From Neoceratodus forsteri (Eukaryota; Chordata; Ceratodontiformes; Ceratodontidae): DNA of 64,000 nt. The notes beneath the pieces are model-generated. The model was not told the DNA's origin and did not search any database. It saw only the letters and a program-made list of their open reading frames with translations. The stretch is taken from the NCBI GenBank assembly GCA_016271365.2, contig CM057459.1, positions 485,039,501-485,103,500 of the forward strand, given 5' to 3'. Position numbers and translations under genes: made by a program. Shown here piece after piece: positions 45,142 to 56,620 of this stretch. The stretch's first letter is position 1. Each line of letters begins with the position of its first letter.

Positions 45142-45775
45142 CCATTTATTTATTTATTTAGTTATTTATTTATTTTCACTTATTCTTTTTCCTTCTACCT
45201 TCCTCTGTGACCCCTTTCTTCGGCATCCCTAATGTACCCCACAACTAGCACTGGCTTCCTAATGAGTGCCCCACTCTCCCATTTCTTTCTTGAGCCTCCA
45301 GTTTGCCCCCCAGTGGGGTGGAGGAGTCACCCCTTCCCCCTCCTTCCTTCGGGGGAGAGAATGCACCGGGAGCCAAAGCCACTACAACCCTCTGGCCAGT
45401 ACAGGGATCCTTCTACAGGTGCTGCAGAGGAGTATTTCCTTTGTTTTTCCTCACCCCTAGATGTCTGCATGAGTGGAGGACCAGTAAGCTGGAGGTGCAT
45501 GGAGACGTATCTCTGCTCCAGTCCTCAGCAGACCTCTGCCCTTACTAGCTTCCTGCCTCCTCTGCTGCACTGTCACCATCCAAGTTCACCCAGGTGGTGG
45601 CAGTATTGTGGTGAGGAGTACTGCCCACCCCTTCCCAGAGAAGGAGAGCAGCCTGTCAGGCACTCAACCCTTCTCCCCCTGGCTGGCCCTTCGATCTCCC
45701 AGGCTCGCTACTGAACCCGGGTCAAAGGCATAGCAAGTGTTAGCACTACCGCTGCACCGGTGGGCCAGCCTAGAA
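45142..45775 (-). mobile_element. Long tRNA-derived SINE (~630 bp)
   Basis: On the minus strand it begins GGCCCACCGGTGCAGCGGTA (A box GTGCAGCGGTAGTGC) and has a B box CCCGGGTTCAGTAGC near 45720-45706. A ~500-bp GC-rich body follows, ending in an (AAAT)n-like tail (TTTATTTATTTATTTA-type on plus, 45144-45175). The tail matches that of the (AAAT)n-tailed LINEs here, which may mobilise it. The large open frames across it are on the opposite strand and are not genes. The body is unusually long for a SINE, and I do not recognise its family. Confidence 0.6.
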
Positions 45776-46200
45776 TACATTTTAATTTCATTTTATTTTT
45801 TCTGTTTTTAACTAGAAGGTGATCTGGGAACAGCCCTTTCTCTGTTACTCCTGACAAATAGGTAACAAACTGTACATACAGCAAAGTGTAAAATAAGACA
45901 CATGAAGCAGTGAGACATCACTTCTAGTGTATATAAAAGCTGGGACATTTAGAATGTACAAAATACTTTTCATTAACAGTAATTTAACCCTTAGGCTGCT
46001 GACAGAATTAGAACGTATAGGAATTTTGGACTGATATATTAGTCAACTGCCCTGCAAGGGTTAAAATGAATTATATTCCGGGTAAAATTAACCAGCACTG
46101 CCAGAATATTTAATAAATGTGAGCATCAGCAGAAATGGACCTTTGACCAATTATGAGTTTTGGTTGCATTTCAAAGGGAAAGAAAACACATCAAGAGAGG
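45776..46200. other. Spacer, no feature seen
   Basis: AT-rich DNA without a recognisable element. Confidence 0.35.
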
Positions 46201-46204
46201 TAAT

Positions 46205-46590
46205 ACTTCTCTAGAAAACATTAGTTCAGACCACACCTGGAGTGTTGTATGCAGTTCTGAGCCCCACATTACTTAAAGTGCACTGATGAGTTTGGAATGG
46301 TGCAGCACATGGCAATTTAAAGGGTTAGAAAGGGGGGTTAGAAAAATTGTATGAAGAATGAAAATACAACTTGAGATGTTTTCCTTGGATGAGGTAAGAC
46401 TTCCTTGTGCATGATACAGGCCTACAAGATATTGATGTAACACAATAAAATTGAACAACAGAAATTAAATACAGTAATAAGAGATGGTAGAATGTGAGGG
46501 CATGATGACTGTAGGATTAGTGGATTGGGACAGGGTTAACATCAGGACATGCCACTTTACACAAAGGGTGGTTTACTCATGGAATTTATT
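46205..46590 (+). mobile_element. Old CR1/L3-like LINE 3' relic
   Basis: TTAGTTCAGACCACACCTGG and GTTGTATGCAGTTCTGAGCC correspond to the LVRPHLEYCMQFWAP thumb block. Further on, CACTTTACACAAAGGGTGGT and TTACTCATGGAA fit the FTxRVVxxWN block. Divergence is high and no frame remains open. Confidence 0.6.
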
Positions 46591-46675
46591 TATGTATGTA
46601 TGTATATATTTATTTATACAGCCATTCATTTACATATGTATACAAGTATGTATGTACAGTATTTATGTATTTCAA
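46588..46675. repeat. Imperfect (TATG)n/(TTTA)n microsatellite
   Basis: TATGTATGTATGTATATATT and later AAGTATGTATGTACAGTATT form a degenerate tetranucleotide tract. Confidence 0.75.
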
Positions 46676-46819
46676 CAGTTTTACCATGAAAGTCATACTG
46701 AGCTGATATCAACTTATTTCCAGATGTGACAAGGGGACAAGGGGGAAGAGAGGTGAAGAGAACAGATACAAAGTACAATGTATAAAATAATACAACAATA
46801 TGGAAATAAGTAAATTTAA

Positions 46820-48990
46820 ATGGCCCTGGATGTCATTGCTTCTGTTTGTGTTCGTCCTCTTGACCTTCACCCTTTGTCCACATGGTTTGATGGGACCTTG
46901 AGAGAGATGTGGCAACTAGGACAAAAGTTAGAGCATGGCTGGCGGAGATCTGCACTTGATGCCGACCACCTTAGGTTGATGGACCATTATCAATGCTATC
47001 AAACTGCAATGACCCATAAAAATGCAGAGTTCCTGTCCGGGGAGATTGCAGCCACTCAGAACCAACCAGCTCAGCTTTTCTGAACTGTGGACAGACTCTG
47101 CAACCCAGCCTGTCTACAAGTTCGGAAAGCATTTTCACAAATAGAGTGCGATGAGCTTGCTCAGTTCTTTGCAGTTAAGGTGGCTGACATTAGGGCAGCC
47201 TTCCAACCAGCAAACTGTATGGGCACTGCTGGTGACCAGCACTTGGCCACTAGCTTCCAGCTTTCCTGGAATACCTTCAACTGCCTGGAATACATGGATA
47301 TCATGAGGATTGTCCAGGGTGCACACCCTATGTACTGTAGTTTGGACCCAGAACCAACTTCCCTGATTTAGGGTTGTATTGATTTCTATAGGTCCAGTCC
47401 TTGCATGGATAATCTGGTGCTCCTTGGAAACAGGTGAGTTTCCTAGCTCCCTTAAGGAGGTGGTGGTAACACCCTTCCTGAAGTAAGCTTCTTTGTACCC
47501 AAAGTGCCATGAGAACTACAGACCAATCTCTAACCTTCCCTTTTTAGGGAAGGTGGTTGAGAAGGTAGTGGCCATAAAGCTGGAGAGCCACTTGACCATC
47601 CATGATATCTATGAACCCTTCCAGTCCAGTTTCTGAAAGAGGCACAGTACAGAGACAGTGCTGGTTTGGGTGCTCAATGATCTCCTGATGGCTAGAGATC
47701 AGAAGAACCACTCCATCTTGGTCCTTCTTGATCTCTCATCAGCATTTGACATTGTGGACCATGGGGTTCTGCTTGGTCATCTGAGGTTCATCTGTGGCCT
47801 ATCGGGTACAGTCTTCAGGTGGTTTACATCTTTCCTCACTGGAAAAACTCAGAGGGTGGTGTCCAGGATTCACTTTTCAGACCTAATCCCTCTGTCATGT
47901 GGGGTTCCTCAGGGATCAGTGATGCCAACCATGTTGTTTGCAGTGTACATGCTGCCCCTTGGAGACATTGTAAGGAGGTATGGACTGAGGTTTCACTGCT
48001 ATGCTGATGATACCCAGTTCTACCTTTCTTTTGCACCCAACCAGAATAGAGCTCTCTCAGTCTTTAATAACTGCCTGGTGGAGATCCAGGAGTGGATGGA
48101 TTTGAACTGGTTGAAGTTGAACTCAGGAAAGACTGAAGTGCTGGTTGTGGACCCGGGATGCCAGATAGGGGGGTTGGGGGCAGGTTCATCCTTGGGGCTT
48201 TTTCTTGGGGGTTTATCACTCCCGGCCTCTGAACAGGTGTGGAACCTGGGGTTAATCTTTGATGAAGGGCTGATCCTGCATTCACAGGTATTGGCCATCA
48301 TCAAGACCTCCTACCATCTGAGGAACATCACCAGGATTAAGCACCTTGTTCCATCCAGTGACCTTCCCACATTGGTTCACACCTTTGTGTCCTCGCACTT
48401 GGACTATTGCAACTCCCTGTACCTAAGGCTACCTGGGGTGAAAATCCACTGTTTGCAGCTAGTGCAGAACACAGCAGTCTGGCTTTTGACAGGAACCTCC
48501 TGGTCCTGTCATATTTCTCCAGTACTGCGCGGTCTGCACTGGCTGCCAGTTCAATGGCGGATCACCTTTAAAGTCAGTCTACTGACTTATAAAGCCCTAC
48601 ATGGACAGGGCCTGGACTGCCTGAAAGAGCTTCTGGTACCCTACATCCCCAGGCAATTGCTCTGCCCAGCTGGTGAGGGGTGCTAGAGATTCCAGGTGTT
48701 TGCTTAAAATCTTCTGGGGCCCTGGCATTTATGCATGTGGCCCCTTCTCTCTGGAATTCTCAATCCTGTCAGTTATGTGAGTACACAACTGTGGAGTTAT
48801 TTAAATGAGCTCTGAAAACACATCTTTGCACCAAGCATTTGGAGACTGATTCGCAGTATTTATTTTAATTTTGGTTGTTTGTTGTATCAGCTAAGCTGCT
48901 GCAATATGTGGTATGTTTTAAATTTTGTTCAGTGCCTTGGTTCTGGAAAGGTGCCATAAAAATAAAGTTTTATTTATTATTATTATTAAT
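46820..48990 (+). mobile_element. L2-like LINE, 5'-truncated
   Basis: A connector and N-terminal RT occupy 46820-47640 with stops. A 342-residue open piece follows (47658-48686). The tail is TAAAAATAAAGTTTTATTTA with TTATTATTATTATT at the end (about 48957-48989). The protein blocks match the minus-strand element at 62437-64000, which also carries NDLLMARD, so they are one family. Confidence 0.85.
47658..48686 (+). pseudogene. L2-like reverse transcriptase, long open piece
   Basis: The longest open frame in the window (342 residues). It reads WVLNDLLMARDQKNHSILVL, DLSSAFDIVDHGVLL, LSCGVPQGSVMPTMLFAVYM, FHCYADDTQFYLSF (catalytic aspartates kept) and LNSGKTEVLVVDPG. The thumb follows (HLVPSSDLPTLVHTFVSSHL, DYCNSLYLRLPG) with LHWLPVQWRITFKV near the C-terminus. 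The ORF lacks the endonuclease and fingers, and stops at 48686 before the last block, so it cannot be a working element. No host function is implied. Confidence 0.85.
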
Positions 48991-48994
48991 TCAA

Positions 48995-50420
48995 GAGCAC
49001 TTTAAGAATGATTTTCTAAACAGTAAGTTACATACAGTAAATTGTGGAATGAACAAAAGGATATTAAACAGTAAGTAACACTGCAAATTAAGGAACAGGG
49101 GAGAAATGACATACTAGGGATGCAGGGCAGTGCTGTTGTCAGTGCTGGGTGTGTTGCAGGTGAATAGAAGTCCACCAAAATACCAGAAGCTACTGCAGGA
49201 GTGAATAGAGAACTCATTGAGGAGAGATCTTAGAACAGGAAAGGAAGGAGCAGAACAAATGTAAGGGGGAAGGTGCCCCATAGTTTAGGAAAGTAGAACA
49301 AGAAGGCAGCTAGGCCAGCAGTAGATTTCATTTGAGGGGACAGCAACAGAACAAGAGCAAGTTTTGTGAAGGGAGTATGAGGACAAAGCAGGAAAGAGAG
49401 GAGAGAAGTAAGATACAAGGGCATAAATCCAAACCAATGCTTGGATATAAAGAAAGCACAGTGGGTAAGGTGCCTGGCTTCAAGAGAGAAGAGGGGGAAG
49501 GAAGAGAACAGAGTACAATGGTTTGTACATGGGGTTGTCAAGGGTAAAGCAACAGGAGGAGTGAAAGAGGGGGTCCAGTCTAGCTGACGTTGACTTTGGA
49601 GTAGCACTATAAACAATGGGCTTGATTTTCAAAGGTTGACACAGAGTTAGTGTCAAGCCCTTTGTCAAGCCCTGTGCCAGCCCCACTCTTTGATGCAGCT
49701 TCACGAAACCCCTTCAGTGCAACTTCACCCAGTTTTAGTACATAGGGTGCAGTGGCAACACTTTCCACTCTTTACTCCATCTTTCGCTAGATATTTGGCA
49801 CAAGTCCTGTAAAAAAAGTCCATAGTATGCCACAAGTTAGACCAGGTGGAGTTGGTCTAACTTGTGATATGTGTTGCAAGGAAATGAAAATCCCAATTGG
49901 CGCTGGGAGAATGCCACAAGCCTTGGGTGTCATATGACTGGTGCATTGGAGGCTTGTGACATTCTCTGGATTTTGAAAATCAAGTCCAATGTCTCTACAG
50001 TCAAAAAAGGGGAGAATCATCTTAGTGAGGATTTCTCTGCATGCAGGAAGCAGAATGCTTATCTTATTTTGGTACAGTGCCCCATGCTTGGGTGGAGCTT
50101 CTTGCAAATTGCATCCACATGAACAGAAACATCAAGGTGGTAATCCAGCCAGACTTCAAGGTTCTTGAAGGAGGAGACATTTTCAATAGATGCACCATCA
50201 AGGGAATAAAAGGAGGGAAGGGAGACTCTAGCCAGCCACTGCCTGGTACCAAAAGTTATAGAGGCTGCTTTCTTAGCATTGAGGGATAAGTGATTTTCTC
50301 AGAACCAGAGCTTGATGTTGATAAAGTCCAGCTGGAACTGGTTCATGAGGTTAGGGGCAGAGGAGCCAGAGGAAAATAGTACTGTATCATTTGCATACAA
50401 TGAATGGACATTGAATGGAC
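48995..50420 (-). mobile_element. Rex1/L2-group LINE C-terminal half, minus strand
   Basis: Reading leftward from about 50420, a YAND box (YADD with one aspartate changed) is at about 50400-50380. It is followed by a thumb-like SFKNLEVWLDYHLDVSVHVD segment (about 50170-50110) and a long C-terminal region in several open pieces (49230-49616, 49002-49217). The order parallels the plus-strand element at 18840-20900 (YADD, then SFKYLGATLDPLLNFDLHI). Its 3' end meets the 3' end of the L2-like element at 48990. Confidence 0.6.
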
Positions 50421-50780
50421 ACAGAGGAGCAAGCTATGACTAGTTGGAAGTCACATTAAGGCAAGTGTAAAGAATTCTGAAGTTAGGCAAGGTAACTTAT
50501 TGGCAGAAAAAAATGCCTTCTGTTATTAGAGCAATCCAACTTCTAATGTCCCCATTCAGTACTAAAAGCTATTTTCAAGGTAACAAATATCTTCAGAGTC
50601 ATGATTAGGGTTTGTCTTGTTGGTACAACTTTCATAGACTTTACCACTTGAGTAAGAGTCACGCAAAGTTCTTAAACTATACTTCATGTTATCCTCACAA
50701 TGCAGTGAAAAACATTGTAGACATTTCCACTGAGGAAGCGAACTCCACTTTTCTTAAACAATACCAGTGAAACTGCTGTA
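50421..50780. other. Spacer, no feature seen
   Basis: No motif was recognised. Confidence 0.35.
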
Positions 50781-52195
50781 TGAAGCTAACAGCTGTTGAA
50801 ATAAAAACAAGCCTTTGTCAATGCAGAATGTTTGCCTTTTGCATTGCAGTTGTACTGGGTCCTGCTTGTATACATTTTTACTATATACTGTATTTACGTA
50901 AGATAGAGCAGATGAGATGTAATATGTCATTTTCAGAAGGGTCCAGATTTGACACCATTTTATACTGCATTTACCTAGGACAGTAGAGGAGAGATGTGAT
51001 ATCTCGTTTTTAGTGTGGTCCTGTTTTATAATGTATTTTTCTAAGACAGGTCATCTTAGATTAAAGATTTCCTTTTCCATGGGGTTCTGCTGTTGGGTTC
51101 TATTTGTTTCACAGTTTTGCAATATATTTACCTATGAAGACCCAGCTGAGATGCAATATCTCATTCCAATGGGGTCCTGCTTTGACACATTTTTATACTG
51201 TATTTACCCAGGATAGTAAAGCTGAGATGTATTCTTGTTTTTACTAGCATGGGGAGGAGCCTGTTTCAACTGTGAATTATACAGACAATAATGGCTGGAA
51301 TGAGGGTTCACTCACCAAATAAAGTGCTTTTTAAAAATATGTTTTATTTAAGTGTTAGTTAATAGACTGATATTTCATGTGAAGAACCATCCTTTCTCAG
51401 GAAACCTGTACACTAAGTATCTAAAATACATAAATAAGAATCAAATTAACTATTTCTCTATTCAAAATTAAATTATTCAATATATCCCCAATTGGGGGTG
51501 GGGTGGGGGTTATACAAACCCCTTTTTTCACAAGTGTAATTTTTCATTCTGTTGTATCACAGAGGATTATTGCTATCTATGTCCAGAAAATTGTGCAGGG
51601 ATGAATACAGAAAACTTGATATTGTACTTCCTGCATATGTATTTTCAATATAATTTCCCTGAGCTGGTCTTTATTAAATATTATCTACGTTTAGTCACAA
51701 GTACACAAGTATGTATGATTAGTGATTCCCCTTCTATTTCAGTGCTTAGGTAGAGATAATCCTCTGTGATACAGCAGACTGAAAAAATAACACTTGTGAA
51801 AAATAAGTGGGTTTGGGGATATATTGGAACATCGGTCTATAAACTGACAGTCAAATAAAATAAAATATATTTTAAAAAAGCACACTATTTGTGAGTCAGC
51901 CATCATCCCAACCATTGTTTGCCTTTATCCAGGATAGCCCAGCTGACATGCAAATTACATTTTCAATGGGTTCAGCTTTTACATTATATTTTTCCCAGGA
52001 TAAAGCAGCATAGATACACAGTTCAGTGAGGGCTCTGCAGTACTGAGGTTTGCTTTCTGCACAGTTTTTACTATATATTTACCCAGAATAGACTGGATGA
52101 GATGCAGTATCTCATTTTCAGTAGGGTCCTGCTTTTGCACATTTTAGACTGTATTTACCCAGGATACACCAGCTAAGAGGCAATATTTAATTTTC
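50781..52195 (+). repeat. ~77-bp minisatellite, copy 5 (split by a foldback)
   Basis: It begins with AACAAGCCTTTGTCAATGCA (the sequence that also precedes the minisatellite at 62.1 kb) and GTACTGGGTCCTGCTTGTA. About eight diverged units follow, with GACCCAGCTGAGATGCAATA, TCTCATTCCAATGGGGTCCT and GCACATTTTAGACTGTATTT. The foldback element at 51282-51923 splits it. The right end passes into the palindromic array at 52198 through GTGGGCTCCCGCATTTTGA. Confidence 0.75.
51282..51923. mobile_element. Foldback MITE inside the minisatellite
   Basis: The left terminus CAGACAATAATGGCTGGAAT pairs imperfectly with the reverse complement of the right end, GGCAAACAATGGTTGGGATG. Internal blocks also pair: AAGTGCTTTTTAAAAATATG with TTTTAAAAAAGCACACT, AATATATCCCC with GGGGATATATT, and TTGTATCACAGAGGATTATT with GATAATCCTCTGTGATACAG. 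The arms cover most of the ~640 bp and no protein is encoded. The target duplication is uncertain (TA or TTAT), so the superfamily is left open. Confidence 0.65.
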
Positions 52196-53290
52196 AGTGG
52201 GCTCCCGCATTTTGACCCCAAATTTACAACATAGTCTTTTTATGACCTGACATTATGATCAAGGCAGGTAGAATTTTTTTTAATCCCATTTGAGCAGTTG
52301 TTTGGCGATGCAAAAAATATATTTCAGAGGGATTTGAAAAATTACACCTGTCATGTTCATGAGGTGGGGTAACACAAGGGATATGTTGAACACTGGGGCC
52401 AAAGTCTGCAAAAATAAAATGCTGAGAAAACATAGCAATTCAATGTTCCTTAACTTAATTGTTTTTTTTTTCTCATTTTGACCACAAATTTTCAGCATAG
52501 TATTTGAATGACTTCATATTATCCTCAAGACAGGTGGATTTTTTTAATCCTGCCCAAAAGGTGGTTTTACAGAGGGACTGTGAAAACATGTTTCAATGGG
52601 GACTTGAAAAATAACATCTCTCATGTCCATTAAGTGGAGTAACATGAGGTCTATGTTGAAAACCAGGAGCAAAACTATGCACACATCATGTTATGAATAA
52701 ACATTAAAGAAATTCACTGTTTCTTCATAACTTAATTTTTTGACATTTTGACTCCAATTTTCAACATAGTCTTTTTGTGACACCTCCATCTGAATATGAC
52801 AGGTGTCATTTGTAAAATACTGGCAAAAATGTTATTTTGTGCCTCAAGTGTGAAAACTTACGACCAGGATTTGAAAAATGACACGTGTCACATTCATAAG
52901 TCGACGTGAAAAAATGGTTATGTTGAAAATTTGAGATCAAAAATATTTCAAATTCCCAAAGTTATGAACGGGCATTGAAAATATTCAATGTACCTTCAAA
53001 TGTTGTTGTTTTTTAATATTTTTGACCCCAAATGTTCAACATAATCTTCTTATGGCCCCACCTCATGAACCAGTTAGGTGAAAATGCTCATATCCCACCA
53101 GAAAGGTGACTTTGCAGAGCAACTGAGAAATCACCTTTTATGCCAAATTTGAGAAGATTCAACCTTGTTCATGAGGTGGGTCCCAAAGAGGTAATAATGA
53201 AAATTTGGTGGAAAAATATTAAAAAACTAACAAGTTATGAGTGCAAGTTCAAAATGCATTGAAATACACTGACCACAGCTTACCCAGTTT
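52196..53290 (+). repeat. Palindromic-unit array, copy 5
   Basis: Four units with CAACATAGTCTTTTTATGAC-like anchors at about 52226, 52491, 52762 and 53038 (spacing 265-276 bp). Each unit has CATGTTCATGAGGTGGGG-type right arms. The last unit (53050-53200) has AAAGGTGACTTTGCAGAGCA and GAGAAATCACCTTTTATGCC around the dyad. Confidence 0.82.
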
Positions 53291-54535
53291 CCTCACTTCT
53301 CAGTCCAGCATTGAACACTGAAGACATGTCTCTGGCCCAAAGAAGATTAGGGATGCTGGACTCCAGGTAGGTAAGTAGAGATGTTGCAAATGTTTAATTC
53401 AGTGGCAAAGATGGCATGGATCTGCATTATTTGCATTCGTGAAAAATTTGCCAACTCTGCAGCTGAACCAGTCAACTTTGCCAACAGATTTTTTAATTTT
53501 AAAAAATCCTCCTCCACCCACTGTGCTGTGAAACCAAGCCCCCACCCAAGAACATAAAAACTTATCAAAATAATCCCATGCCAGTGCCCTCACCCCCTTG
53601 CCCCAGCAAGCATCATGTCTGCTGCTTCTGTTGTAAAAGGAAAGGTAATCCTTTCCTCCTGCCTGCCAAATACACTCCTCCACCTTCCCCCAGCTGTGTT
53701 GCACTGTCTTTAATTTTTATTCCGACTCTCCAACTAAACCCCACTCTGGTCCCCCACTCTACCCCCCACCACTAGCACAAACAAAATATAGGCTGCGAAT
53801 AAAGAAAATGGTCCCTGGTTTAGAGCATCTGCTCTGTTTGGTGCTGACTCCCTGTCCTGTCTCTTAAAATGGCATGAATGAATCAATGCTGATGTCTTTT
53901 CTCCTAACAAAACATGATTGGTTGAATTTTCAACCAGTCAGGCTCTACTAGGAGTTAAGACATCACCATTAGTTCATTAAAGCCAGTATTATTATACAGG
54001 AGTCAAGACTCAGCACTGACTGGAGGGGGTGCTGGGGACCAGAGAGGGGTTGGATGGGGGAGTGGGAGTAAAACTGAAAGACAGTGGGACTTTGGTAGGA
54101 GAGGCAGGGGAGTTTATTTGGCACATGGGTGGGGAAAGGGATTACCTATTCTTTTACAGCCACAGCAGCAGGTGTGATGTTTGTTGGGGTGGGGTGGGAG
54201 GAAGAAGGGTGCCAGTAGGCAGTGTGCTTGAAGGGTAATGTTTTGCAACACCAAATTAGCCTTGTTATTCATAGACAAATTTGCCATTCTGCAGGAAAAT
54301 TGTGCCCAGTCAGCAAGGCGAATAAGATGAATTGTAAATACCTGCTCCAGGAGTTTGCAAAATTTGTGGATTTCACAGAGCAAATTTCAGCAATTTTGTT
54401 CACCTCTATAGGTAAGTAAGGGTGCGAGGTGTGGGGTGGTTGTTGCTGAGTGGAGGGGTCAGTAGGGAAAGGGTAATGGCATCTGGGTGGCAGTGGCAAC
54501 AGACATCAATGGACCATTTTTTTTTTAAAGGGAGT
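53290..54535 (+). repeat. GTAAGTA-type module, copy 5 (split by hAT-like element)
   Basis: The left part is CCAGCATTGAACACTGAAGA at 53304-53323 through GACTCCAGGTAGGTAAG. The right part resumes at 54409 with TAGGTAAGTAAGGG, then GTGGGGTGGTTGTTGCTGAG, GGTAATGGCATCTGGGTGG and ACAGACATCAATGGACC (54503-54519). Removing the hAT-like insertion restores a module collinear with copies 1 and 4. Confidence 0.7.
53376..54408. mobile_element. hAT-like non-autonomous foldback transposon
   Basis: An 8-bp duplication TAGGTAAG flanks the element exactly (53368-53375 and 54409-54416). The termini are TAGAGATGTTGCAAATG on the left and, reverse complemented, TAGAGGTGAACAAAATT on the right, a classic hAT form. 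The arms extend far inside: AAACCCCACTCTGGTCCCC (about 53736) faces GGGGACCAGAGAGGGGTT (about 54034), and GTAATCC with GCTGCT-TGT blocks also match. At 1033 bp without coding capacity it must be mobilised in trans. Confidence 0.85.
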
Positions 54536-55335
54536 AAAAAATAAAACAAGACTACTGTAGGGTCCTGCAACAATTTAAATCAATAAAAAGGTTAGTGCTG
54601 CTCTAGTGTGTTTTTGGCTATACACCTTTTTATATCTAAAGCTGCACAAGAACTGTTTTGTAACTTTATTTCATAATCTAAGATGGATCACAAACTCATC
54701 CCAACTGCCAAGACCTCTGGAGCATGGGAAGACTAATATTCGGCATGCTTGGTGTGCTGACAAGCCCTTCAGTGTGTATTGTAAGCAGTTCTATGCAAGG
54801 AAAAGCTGCATTTTGCCCAACTGACAAACTCCTCTATATGGCTATAGTAAACAACTGTTTTTTGATGTTGATTAGTCAAGTATAAGTTTATTGTTTGAAA
54901 AATATTGTCATTAGAAGTAGATGTGGATTATAGATTGTGGGGCTTGTCCCTTCAGTTAAACAGTCCTCTCACACAACATATAATTATCCTGCTCCTGAGG
55001 GGTTCATGTTAGAGGCAGATGTTACAAAAAATAAAAACAGGTTTAAGCAATGTCTGTCCGTGCCTGGTTCCCATGCACTTTCTTCCTTGCTAGTGTGTCC
55101 CAAATATCAAATGATATATAGTTATATCAAATGTTTTAAGTGACATTAATTTTAAGTAAAATGTATTCAAAATGCCTGCATTTATGGATTGAAGTTGTTT
55201 GTCTCTTTGAAAAGTTAATTTACAGGTTAAAGCTGGCCGTCTCTGAAAACTCTGGTTACTGCAGAATCGTGGGCAGGTAGCTATCAGAAAACTGCAGCTA
55301 TAAGGGCATTCCAAACGGCTTCTTTGTAAATTTAA
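54536..55335. other. Mixed spacer, no clear element
   Basis: An open piece at 54606-54824 shows no recognised motif. No SINE or LINE signature was found. Confidence 0.35.
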
Positions 55336-55559
55336 CATTGTGGGCTAGATTCATACAGGTCAGCATAAGTTACACAAAAGGCAGCTTGCACTGATTGCTG
55401 GTGCACCAGGGACCCTGCAGTTGATTCACTATTGGGTAAGGTCCCGGCAGGAAAGTCCTGCAGCTGGTAGCAACTGTGGCCATGCTCCAAGCAGACAGCA
55501 CATCTGGCAGATTTGCCACATGGTACACAGCAGCTGTTCAGCAATGGAACCATGGACAG

Positions 55560-56300
55560 AAGTCCCTGGTGGTCTAGTGAACCCCCCAAGCTCTGATCTG
55601 CCTATATATTAAAAGATGTTTCCCTGGTGGACTAGTGGAACCCCTCCCTATCACCTATCAGGCCATATAGTATAAATACGTATTTCCCTGGAGGTCTAGT
55701 TGACTTCCATTCCCCCACCCCAGCAGGCATTGCCCCACTACTCTGTTCTCCCCATTCCATCCCTGAGCCAGTGACTGGCACAGCCCTTCACACTCCACCA
55801 TGGATAGCCACCAAAAGAACTGTCAAGGAGTATGTACTGTATATAGTACGTGTTCTTTGACTTTCATTTTCTTTCTATTTTCTTTAAAATTTAAGAAGAT
55901 TACAGGATAGGTTCTATGAGAAACAAGTCTCATTTTCAGAATGTCCCAGTCATTGAAATAGCTCTGTAAATCAATGAGCGCCTACTGTATGCAGTACACA
56001 CTCCTTGACAGTTCAATCAGCAGCTGCCCCAGATTGAGTGTGGAGGGCAGTGCCAGTTGTTGGCTTGTGATGGGACTGGGGAGTGGCATGGTGGTGGACT
56101 GCCTGCTGGGGGGGGGGTGGAAGTCCACTAGATCACCAGGGAAATATGTATTTATATTAAATTGACTGTTTGGAGAGAGGGAGGGGGTCCACTAGACCAC
56201 AAGTGAAAAATCTTTTACTACAGGGGAAGATTGGCACTGAGCAGTCTGCTAGACAACAAGGGAAATAATTTTTTTACTAAAAGGGGGTCAGGACTGTGGA
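55560..56300. mobile_element. Foldback element with tRNA-Glu-like A-box repeats
   Basis: Arms at about 55560-55860 and 55970-56300 pair over long stretches: GACTTCCATTCCCCCACCCC with GGGGGGGGTGGAAGTC, and AACTGTCAAGGAGTATGTAC with GTACACACTCCTTGACAGTT. Each arm carries three copies of TCCCTGGTGGTCTAGTGGA-like sequence, at 55563, 55621 and 55685 on plus and at 56142, 56206 and 56262 reading on minus, spaced 58-67 bp. That 18-mer is the same as the 5' end of vertebrate tRNA-Glu including its A box. No B box follows. The outer boundary is uncertain. Confidence 0.6.
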
Positions 56301-56374
56301 GGAGGGACCACAGCACATTGGTGCATGGTTCAAAACCCTCCCAAAGGACATACTACTAAGTACCCTTAGACCAG

Positions 56375-56620
56375 CCCAGGCTGACCATGATGCCAATCAG
56401 CTGTTTGCTTGGTGGCATTATGCAGATCAAATCAAAGAACCACCCTGTGATTCAGGTGGCTTTTTACACAACATTACAAAGTTTCTACCCAGCAAGCACT
56501 GAAGAGCATCTAGTCGATGGCTGGTCTGACACTGTTGAGACCCCTGTAAACTGCCTGCACTGGACCAACAGCGACACATTTCTCAAATTCACTATCACAG
56601 CAATATGTTCACTTAGTGGG
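56375..56620 (+). repeat. Hairpin module, copy 3
   Basis: ATGATGCCAATCAGCTGTTT (56387-56406), GGTGGCATTATGCAGATCAA, a stem AGAACCACC with GGTGGCTTT, CCCAGCAAGCACTGAAGAGC and GCAATATGTTCACTTAGTG. It is collinear with the modules at 13.0 and 22.9 kb. Confidence 0.6.

Noticed and set aside
45232..45714. 160-residue plus-strand ORF
   Set aside because: It lies antisense to a tRNA-derived SINE, is rich in S and P with no domain, and ends inside the tRNA-like head.
47658..48686. 342-residue ORF as a candidate domesticated reverse transcriptase
   Set aside because: It lacks endonuclease, fingers and C-terminus, has stops on either side and ends in an ordinary L2-like 3' tail. It is a young truncated copy, not a domesticated gene.
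54606..54824. 72-residue ORF
   Set aside because: No recognisable motif or neighbouring coding evidence, and a length expected by chance.
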